This document shows positions 11,499-20,171 of a stretch of DNA of 64,000 bases, piece after piece. The notes under the pieces are model-generated. The model did no database searches and was not told where the DNA came from. It saw nothing but the letters and a program-made list of their open reading frames with translations. Origin of the DNA: Costus lasius (taxonomy: Eukaryota > Streptophyta > Magnoliopsida > Zingiberales > Costaceae); assembly GCA_027563935.2 (NCBI GenBank), contig JANVAS020000231.1, positions 16,138,001 through 16,202,000 on the forward strand, written 5' to 3'. Numbering within the stretch: position 1 is the first letter of the stretch; the number at the start of each line of letters is the position of its first letter. A program made the position numbers and the translations under genes.

Positions 11499-13178
11499 TG
11501 AAGGGAACCCCTAACTAAGGGGTAGAAACCCTAATGGTGGCGCAACAAAAATTTTGCATGGGATATTAGGATTTCAAAGGATCTATATATGTCATATAAC
11601 TAGCTTTCGAATATTTGAATAGATGAAGATAAACTCATACCATTGCCATCGGTTTGATGAAGCTTTGGAAGGAAAGACGCAAGCGAGCCTTCTCCTAAGT
11701 TTCACACACAAGATGATCAATGCGCCTACCCTTGGTGCTCCTTGTGCTAGCAAGGTTCCTTGGAGTCCTTGATCGAGTGAAAAGGGATGGAGATGTGTTT
11801 ATCTCTTTTGGCCAAAAACCTCCTCTATCTTCCAAGCGTCGCCACACACAACGAGTGTCGAGAGAGAGGTCGCTTGAGAGGCGAGAATAGCAAGAGCTAT
11901 TCGAACGTGAGCGTTATCACCAAGTGGAGATCGTGGTTACTAAAAATAGCCACACCACTCGCTCCAATGTTCACGCCAAGTGAACAAGTCGCCAAGCCTT
12001 GAACCATGCGCTCATTTCATGAGCCGGTTCACATTGGTTCGGTTTAAGAACCAATCAAGCCAATGATCTAGTCTAGATCTCAAATAAACCCTAAGGCTCC
12101 AGATCTGACCGTTAATCTCTTGATGCTTCTGATCTGCCCGATCTAGCAATCATTCTCTCGATCGAAGCTTACCGATCTCAAGCCCTAATCAATCAAACAT
12201 GATCAGACTAGATCTCACTTACAATCAGAGATTAAATCCCTTTAAACTGAACCCAAACAATTCAGTCCACACGATCTGACTGAAGTAAGCCATATCATCA
12301 AATTGTGCGACCCTAAGGGTTTCCTTTAAATGTCGGTAACGATAATTCACATTATCACGATCAGTGAGGGGTATCTAGCAACACATCACTGTCTCCCGAT
12401 ATAAAGGAAAGAGTCTTCCAAGACTACACCCAAACCATAGCACAAGTGTGAATCAATTCACAAGGCATGCATATTTCCTTTGCCACTGGATGTTCTTATT
12501 GGACAAGCGTGTCAAGCTTGTAGCTCCAATATGATGAGCATGATTAGATCAGATGAACACTGTCACCTGGGTATGGCCATACTCTTTTTCTCAATCATCT
12601 CATCCAGGGGGCCCCTTTAGAACATCACACTCCTTGAACAAGGAGACGGCAATCCTATGTCTATCACTAGTGCCCTAACCTGATTCAAGCTCACCATCCA
12701 AGATAGTCTATAATCATTATGTTTCAAATGATATTGAACTATCTCAAAACAATGACAATCATCATTTAGAAAACACAAGTGATCTCAAGTCAGAGGAAAT
12801 GTGCCACTTGTCATATTCAAGGAATATTCACATTGTGACAAACAATTGAATAACCTAGTAGGGTCTGTCCAGCACATCCAATGTACCCATGAGTCTACAT
12901 CTTATTCCATGCTCGAAGCATCCTATAAGATTAGAACACATATTAGTCTTAACCATATCAAGGCTGTCTCATGTTCACCAAGATATATCGACTAAGGACA
13001 TAACAGCATGTCAGCCCAGCTGAACAGCTTTGAGACATTATTCAGAAGAACATATATTGCAGCAGACAATGTAAACAACTGAATAATAACCATGCCTTTA
13101 TAAACATAACAGTTTATTACATGATACAGATACATTCCCACAGGCCTCAAACATTAGCCTTAAGGGCATACCCCAACA
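11499..13178 (-). repeat. Solo LTR of family B inside the B1 5' LTR
   Basis: A complete LTR of 1,680 bases with TG...CA ends and no internal sequence, flanked by AAGAA repeats (11494-11498 and 13179-13183). In B1's undisturbed 3' LTR the same site reads once, which shows a clean insertion. The internal region was presumably lost by recombination between its two LTRs. It differs from B1's LTR mainly in the first 600 bases, so it is a different subfamily member. Confidence 0.93.
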
Positions 13179-13183
13179 AAGAA

Positions 13184-14642
13184 GGCCTACACTTCGATCG
13201 CTCCTTGTGCTAGCAAGGCACCAAAGTGTCTTTGATCGCTTGTAGGGGTGATGAAAGACTTGCTCGGCTTTCTCCACTAGACTTCGGCGTGAGTTCTCTT
13301 CTCTACACCCGAGAGTCCGCGAGAGGAAGAAGCGAGACAACGATCCACACGAAGTGGAGACGTTCAGCCAAAACGTGGAGACGTTTTTCACTTGAAAAAC
13401 CGACTTTCCAATTATAGAAAGTCTTTAATTCCAAAACGTTTTGCGTTGAACTATTCGAAACTCACTTATTCACATTGAACCAAGCGCTCAATCATGAGCC
13501 GGTTCAAGGTCTTTGGTTCAATGACCAAACCGAATTAGCCCAAGCATTAAGTCAAGATCGAATTAAACCCTAAGGTCCTAGATCTGACCATTCATCTTCT
13601 GATGCTCCTGATCTGATCGATCTAGCATCAACACTCTCGATCGAAGCTTACCGATCTCAAGCCCTAATCAATCAAACATGATCAGACTAGATCTCACTTA
13701 CAATCAGAGTTTAAATCCCTTTAAACTGAACCGAAACAATTCAGTCCACACGATCTGACTTAAGTAAGCCATATCATCAAATTGTGCGACCCTGAGGGTT
13801 TCCTTTAAATGTCGGTAATGATAACTTACGTTATCACGATCAGTGAGGGGTATCTAGCAACACATCACTGTCTCCCGATATAAAGGAAAGAGTCTTCCAA
13901 GACTACACCCAAACCACAGCTCAAGAGTGAATCCATTTCACTAGGCATGCATGTGTCCTTCTTATTGGACAAGCGTGTCAAGCCTGTAACTCCAATATGA
14001 TGAGCATGATTAGATCAGATGAACACAGTCACCTGGGTATGGCCATACACTTTCTCAATCATCTCATCCAGGGGGGGCCCCATTAGAACATCACACTCCT
14101 TAAACAAGGAGACGGCAATCCTTTATCTATCACTAGTGCCCTAACCTGACTCAAGCTCACCATCCAAGATAGTCTATAATCATTATGTTTCAAATGATAT
14201 TAAACCACCTCAAAACAATGACAATCATCATTTAGAAACACAAGTGATCTCAAGTCAAAGGACATGTGCCACTTGATGCAAACAAGGATTATTCACATTG
14301 TGACAAGCAATTGAATATCCTAGTAGGGTCTGTCCAGTACATCCAATGTACCCATGAGTCTACATCTTATTCCATGCTCGAAGCATCCTATAAGATTAGA
14401 ACACATATTAGTCTTAACCATATCAAGGCTGTCTCATGTTCACCAAGATATTTCGACTAAGGACATATAGCATGTCAGCCTAGCTGAACAGCTTTGAGAC
14501 ATTATTCAGAAGTACACTTATTACAGCAGACAAGGCAACAAACTGAATAACAACCATTGCCTTTATAAACATAAAAGTTTATTACATGATACTGATACAA
14601 TCCCAAGGCCTCAAACATTAGCCTTAAGGGCATACCTCAACA
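13184..14642 (-). repeat. B1 5' LTR, second part
   Basis: Continues the LTR interrupted at 11498 and ends CCTCAACA like the 3' LTR. Near 13957 about 13 bases present in the partner LTR are missing. The target duplication TATAG follows at 14643-14647. Confidence 0.9.
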
Positions 14643-16046
14643 TATAGTCCCCAGTCGATGTACCTGAGTGGATATGGGACAACTCTGGTACTTGAGAGAC
14701 TGGTATGTGGGCTGGTTAGGCACGTGGTGCTAACGCAGACACATGGGTATATCATTGGAGGATATACTGGATAGACCCGCTGTGAGGCTATGACTTGGTG
14801 TCATGAGTTATCCTCACAAGTGACAGGAGATGCATTGATCCCTTGACTTGAGGTCATTGACCATTCTATATGGTTAGGGACTTGCTTTGATGCAACCTAA
14901 CACTTTGCCGTAGTTGGGAGGTCATAACGGTTGTCATTGAGCATGTCACGACCCATATGAGAAGGTCAATGGACAGACATAGGATTTGCCCCTTCCTTAG
15001 GGAAGTGTGATATCCATGGAGCTCCCTTATGGTTCTATGACTGAGAGTGTATGGCCATACCCAGGTGAGAACCTGTTTTAGTCATAGCCATGTGATTGGA
15101 TGAAAACAAGTGGTGACACACTTGTCCAATCGGATATCAGTACGGCAAAGAGACTGTAATGCATCTGTACCTAGTTGCGATGATGGGGATGTCGATGTCG
15201 ATATCCATTCAATAACCTGGGTAGCAGCGATGCACTGCTAGGTGCCACTCACTGCTTGTGATGACCTTTGGTCAGCACTGCCAGCGTTAGAGGAACCTAC
15301 AGGGTCGCACACCTTGATACTCGAGTTTTCATATTGATCAGGTAGCCTTTAGATCGAGTTATTGGATAACTCTGATCTATTTGGGAGATTTCATAAGCGC
15401 CAATGGGCCTGATGAGATGGAAGAAACTTATTGGGGCCAACTTCCGTTTTTGGCATATTGATCAAATTAACCATGGTTAGCCTCATTTAACCATGGGTTA
15501 AATTGGATTGGATCCAATAGCTTGGTTAACATGCATAATGGACTTTTGGCTTGGCCCATTGCTTAGTTGGGTTTGCTAATAAGTTGTATTGAAGGGCTAA
15601 GAGGCTTGAAGGGTATAATGGGGATGAATTAATGGGATAGGCGCATATGGGATTCTAGTTGGACTAGAATTGGCGCCTATGCCTTGTTTTGTATATCCTT
15701 GGTGATTAAATCAAATTGGATTTGATTAAATCACACAAGATAATTGATTGGATTGTGTTTGACAATTGTGGGCTGATTATTAACATAATTAGAGTCCTAA
15801 TTGGATTAGGACTTGCGCCCAAGCCACATTAGGTAATCCATCATATTGCCTTGACTAGGTCTAGGCGCATGGATGGGATTAATGCCTCATATGGCATGAT
15901 ATGGGCGCATATGGCTGATGCTTGCTTTGGCAAGTCTTAGGCGCATATGGGAGTGGAGATTTAATTACTATACTTGATTGGATAATCTCCTAGAATCATG
16001 CCCTAATTGTCAACACTTGCCATTCTCCCCTAACCGCCTGTTGCTC

Positions 16047-16055
16047 CTATAAATA
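16047..16055 (+). promoter_or_regulatory. TATA box in the element A LTR
   Basis: CTATAAATA is a textbook plant TATA box about 520 bases before the LTR end. Transcription would start near 16080-16090, leaving about 480 bases of R-U5. The A2 copy has TTATAAAAGA at the equivalent place. Confidence 0.7.
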
Positions 16056-16490
16056 AGCCCTTGCCGCCCCCTCTCTTGATGATGCTAATTCCTTGGAGGC
16101 GTGAAGCATTAGAGGGCGACGGCTTGGAGAGCTTAGAGCTCTTCTTCTTCCATCAAGGGCGCAAGCATGCTTCTTCTCTTCCTTTCCTTGGCGCAAAGGA
16201 ACAAGAAGGCTTGCGGCGTTGTCTTCTCCTTCCATCTCCTTGGCGCATCACATCTTGGTGGTGGCGCAAGTTGCTTGGAGGACTCTCCTAAGGCATGGAT
16301 CTTCTTCCCGAGGCTAGCACCGGGCGAGGAAGAAGAAAACTTGAGGAATCCGTGTGTGCGAGACTATAGAGGGCGAACACTTGGGCGCCTTCATCGACAT
16401 CGGCTTCTAATTGCTTCAAGGTACTTACTATCACATCGTGTCGACCCCCTCGCAAGAGATCTTCACTGGGTTTTTGGGACTAGCCTGTTT

Positions 16491-16555
16491 CGGGGACATT
16501 CTTCCGCTGCGTAAAATGTATGTCCATGGCTCTGAAAAATTGTAAAATGTCCCCG
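16491..16555 (+). promoter_or_regulatory. U5 stem-loop of element A
   Basis: CGGGGACATT (16491-16500) and AATGTCCCCG (16546-16555) are perfect 10-base complementary arms. They enclose a 45-base loop beginning CTTCCGCTGCG, just before the LTR end. The same place in A2 and L carries different but again complementary arms. Confidence 0.65.
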
Positions 16556-16568
16556 GGGTTTCCCAACA

Positions 16569-16657
16569 TTTGGTTCCCAACATTGCCCACAGGGTTTTCT
16601 AGAAATGTCCAACAAACCTGGAATCCCTATCAGAAACTATAGTGAGAGGGGTACCTC
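16569..16657 (-). pseudogene. Ty3/gypsy integrase fragment (element G, left piece)
   Basis: The minus strand translates to the integrase segment containing TIVSDRD, the second catalytic Asp region, and continues through ...TLWAMLGTK. It has one in-frame TAG in place of an expected Trp codon. It joins the right piece at 25789 once element F and its ACCTC duplication (16653-16657) are set aside. The left side is cut by element A. Confidence 0.85.
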
Positions 16658-18372
16658 TGTTGGGGTATGCCCTTAAGGCTAATGTTTGAGGCCTTGGGAT
16701 TGTATCAGTATCATGTAATAAACTCTTGTGTTTATAAAGGCATGGTTATTATTCAGGTTGTTACCTTGTCTGCTGTAATAAGTGTACTACTGAATAATGT
16801 CTCAAAGCTGTTCAGCTAGGCTGACATGCTAAATGTCCTTAGTCGATATATCTTGGTGAACATGAGACAGCCTTGATATGATTGAGACTAATATGTATTC
16901 TAATCTTATAGGATGCTTCGAGCATGGAATAAGATGTAGACTCATGGGTACATTGGATGTACTGGACAGACCCTACTAGGATATTCAATTGCTTGTCACA
17001 ATGTGAATGATCCTTGATTGCAACAAGTGGCACATGTCCTCTGACTTGAGATCACTTGTGTTTCTAAATGATGATTGTCATTGTTTTGAGGTAGTTCAAT
17101 ATCATTTGAAACATAATGGTTATAGACTATCTTGGATAATGATCATGAGTCAGGTTAGGGCACTAGTGATAGATAAAGGATTGCCGTCTCCTTGTTTAAG
17201 GAGTGTGATGTTCTAGAGGGCCCCCCCCCCCCTGAATGAGATGATTGAGAAAGTGTATGGCCATACCCAGGTGACTATGTGCATCTGATCTAATCATGCT
17301 CATCATATTGGAGTCACAAGCTTGACCTGCTTGTCCAATGAGAACATCCAGTGGCAAAGGATACATGTATGCCTTGTGAAGTGGATTCTCACTTGTGCTA
17401 TGGTTTGGGTGTAGTCTTGGAAGACTCTTTCCTTTATATCGGGAGACAGTGATGTGTTGCTAGATACCCCTCACTGATCGTGATAATGTAAGTTATTGTT
17501 ACCGACATTTAAAGGAAACCCTTAGGGTCGCACAATTTGATGATATGGCTTACTTGAGTCAGATCGTGTGGACTGAATTGTTTGGGTTCAGTTTAAAGGG
17601 ATTTAATCTCTGATTGTAAGTGAGATCTGGTCTGATCATGTTTGATTGATTAGGGCTTGAGATCGGTAAGCTTCGATCGAGAGAGATGATGCTAGATCGG
17701 TGAGATCAAGAGCATCATGAGATGAACGGTTAGATTGGAAACCTTAGGGTTTAGTTGATCTAGACCGATTGGCTTGGGCTGGCTTGGTTTGGCCTTTGGA
17801 CCGAACACATTTACTTTGAACCGGTTCAAGAGCTTGAACGTATGGTTCATTGTTTTGGCGTTTTGATCGATTTAGTGATCATGAACGCATGGCTTAATGG
17901 ATTTTCCAATTTTGGAAAGTCATTTAGCGCATGTTCCCTTGAACGCCAAATGACTTGAACGCTCCATTCAACTCTCGTCTCCTTGCTCTTGCTTGACGAG
18001 ACTTTGGTGTGGAGAAGGCGAGGTCTTGGTGGAGGTTCGGCAAGCCTAGACATCATCTCTCATTTCCTTACCATACGAGAGGGACCCTTGAAGGACCTTG
18101 CTAGCACAAGGATCTCCAAGGAGCAAGCACATCATCTTGTGTGCGTCAACTAGGGAGAAGATCCCTTTCGATCTTTCTCTTCAAAGTCGCCATCTTCCTC
18201 ATGGCTTTGGTATGGATCTAAACTTCATCAAGTTGATCATATTATCTTGCTAAGATCCATGAAAAACCCTTGCTTCCGCTTGCAATTTTTATGCGCCACC
18301 CTTAAGGGTTTTTCGCCCCCCTCTTGAAAGGGGTTTCATCTGCTTGCGCTCCCCCTTGAAGGGGACTCTTCA
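16658..18372 (+). repeat. F 5' LTR
   Basis: A 1,715-base LTR, TGTTGGGG...CTTCA, nearly identical to 24076-25788. It includes a run of 12 Cs at 17221-17232 and an 11-bp stem-loop at 18261-18314. An unusual second C/G hairpin module after the first hairpin makes its 3' end longer than that of D, E or H. Confidence 0.94.
18261..18314 (+). promoter_or_regulatory. U5 stem-loop of F
   Basis: GAAAAACCCTT (18261-18271) pairs perfectly with AAGGGTTTTTC (18304-18314) over 11 bases. The 32-base loop starts GCTTCCGCT. The same structure is at 25677-25730 in the 3' LTR. It is the family B counterpart of the element A stem-loop. Confidence 0.6.
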
Positions 18373-18374
18373 AT

Positions 18375-18386
18375 TGGTATCAGAGC
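18375..18386 (+). other. F primer-binding site (initiator-Met tRNA)
   Basis: TGGTATCAGAGC lies two bases after the LTR end, the standard plant copia primer site. Confidence 0.92.
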
Positions 18387-20171
18387 ATGCGGTTCAAGCA
18401 TGTAATATGATTGCTTGGTATATTTTGTGATCCTTGGTTGCGCATTTACATGTATGCTTAGATCTTGTTGACATGCGAAACTTACATGTTATTTCTTCAT
18501 GCGAAAGTAAGATGTTTACCTTATGTTGGCGCATGTTGTTTGTTCATCTTGTCGCATGTCTTGTGTTGGCGCTTAGTTCATGTTATTTTATCAAAAACCT
18601 AACATGCGCGCCTATGACTAGATCTAAGTGGCGCCTACTATAAACCCTTAGATGGGTTGATGGGGTTGAAGTCACCTCTAGGTTAGATCCAATAGTCTGA
18701 TCAGACCATCTGACAGCCGAGATGGATCGACCAGATGGCACCTGTGCGCAAGCACGAGGTGGCTATAGGTCGATTGCATCTTAGGCGTGTAGCGAGGTCT
18801 GGTTGAGACAACCATTGAACACACATGAGTTAGGCCCGGGGTCACACCCGCTTGCCAGACCTCATGAGGGTTGTTCAGCCCTTGGCGCATGCATGGTTGA
18901 CCATTAGGTCAACTCGAGTCAGTTAGGACTTGGTGCATGCAAGGGGCAGAGGATCTGACTAGATGAATGAGTGGATCCCTATCAATGGACCATTGTAAGG
19001 TTGTAGGGCACATAAGAAAATTAAAATTGATGCCAATGGGGTTTTCAAAATTTATTTTCTTTTAATTGGATCACATGTTGTTTGATGCCTATGCTTGTTT
19101 ATTTATTCTTATGTGGGCTGCCCATGTTAAATGTGTGCTGTGCTGGGGCCTGCGTGCCTGGAATTAAACCTGTAAATTAATATTATTGTGATCTGCGAAT
19201 CACTTTTTAATTAATTTATTGTATAATTGACCTGCGAGTCAAACTTGTCTAGATAGATCAAAATGTATTTTGATTAGACAAGAGCACAAAGGCACACATC
19301 CCAGAGGGGCATTCAGCTGGTGGCGCACCTGAGGTGCTCTTGGCGCAAGGGCCCTGGGTTGGACCAGATGAGATGCTAAAGACCCAAGAAGAGCAAGTGA
19401 AGACTTAAGTATCTTAAGGTCTTACTTAGGCTATGGGCTTTTACCACATAAGATGCATGCTTTCTTTTATTGTTTAAATAAGTAGAACAGCATGATTTAT
19501 TTATCTTCTGCTATAGCCATAGGATTTGCCTGATAGTAAGAAGATAAAAGACCGTTAAAATCCAAACGCTAAAATATCAAGCACGTAATGCCTTCTGACG
19601 CGAAACCTCACTGTTCTGACTATCGTTGGAGCCGTGTTGTACCCACTCAGTGGGCACGTCCATCTATCTTCAGACGGTGCGGGATTTCACCTGCGTGTTA
19701 CAGAGAAGGGATTTATCGCTTCTCGTTGCTCAGCATAGCACGTGGTGGTCCAGGGAGTAGGTCAGGTCAGCTTGACCATGTAGGCTACATATGGGGCATA
19801 TGGTAGCACATGGAGGCAGCCATCTGTGGGATCAGAGACTATGTTGTACCAACTCAGTTGGCACAGTCTGCTGGATTGCCCAGATGAAGGGGAATCGCAC
19901 GGGTTGGCGATTGGCTGGGACAGCCTACCAGAAATTAGTGCTTGTTATCTCTGTGCATCTTATCTCGCCTGAGCGGGACGCGGAGACCAAGTATGAAATC
20001 TGGATCCCATCTCACTAAAAGAGTTCCACTCTTTCGGGCTGTTTTGCTGGATTTTTCAGTCAGATAAAATAGTGAGAAAAAGAATCTTTCTTAAGTCCTG
20101 GATTGATTCTATACATTGATACTGACCTTGCTGTTCTTGCATTGTTGTAGATTCCTGCAGCAACGAACACC
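18387..20171 (+). other. F untranslated leader
   Basis: About 1.8 kb, homologous to the leaders of B1, D and E. It carries hairpins at 19642-19654 and 19849-19861. Before gag it has CTGAC plus a pyrimidine-rich run ending TGTAG at 20150, which looks like a 3' splice site. No convincing protein gene. Confidence 0.75.
19642..19861 (+). promoter_or_regulatory. Twin leader hairpins of F
   Basis: CCCACTCAGTGGG (19642-19654) and CCAACTCAGTTGG (19849-19861), both preceded by TTGTA and followed by CAC. The stems differ by a compensated base pair (C-G versus A-T). Confidence 0.5.

Larger units (their letters stand above)
3889..14642 (-). mobile_element. Element B1: full-length copia element (family B, Angela/BARE-like) with intact coding frame
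   Basis: On the minus strand the order is 5' LTR, initiator-Met primer site, leader of about 1.75 kb, one open polyprotein frame, polypurine tract and 3' LTR. Both outer ends carry the shared variant CCTCAACA, and the element is flanked by TATAG direct repeats (3884-3888, 14643-14647), so its borders are firm. By eye the two LTRs differ by about six substitutions plus one 13-base deletion in the 5' copy. The host is the 3' LTR of element A. Assignment to the Angela/BARE lineage rests on LTR length, LTR start, primer site and long leader, and is an inference. Confidence 0.93.
1..16568 (+). mobile_element. Element A: partial, decayed Ty1/copia retrotransposon (interrupted by B1)
   Basis: The window opens inside the leader of a copia element whose 5' LTR lies off the left edge. 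What remains is a broken gag-pol frame, a polypurine tract and a 3' LTR of about 2.1 kb, with insertion 3889-14642 removed. The polyprotein is clearly homologous to the family B copia elements in this window but more diverged. The LTR shares only short motifs with family B. Its right end abuts gypsy integrase sequence (G), so A inserted into that older gypsy element. Its own target duplication cannot be checked because the left end is outside the window. Confidence 0.85.
14643..16568 (+). repeat. Element A 3' LTR, second part
   Basis: Resumes A's LTR after B1. The sequence from 14648 on matches the reverse complement of the A2 solo LTR (58659-59640 and 28494-29410). It holds the motif TATGGCCATACCCAGG near 15050, a TATA box at 16047 and a stem-loop at 16491-16555. 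It ends CCCAACA at 16568, after which gypsy integrase sequence begins. Confidence 0.88.

Noticed and set aside
16061..16514. Possible protein genes in the LTR A region after the TATA box
   Set aside because: Low-complexity overlapping frames on both strands inside R-U5 of an LTR. The A2 copy does not keep the same frames cleanly.
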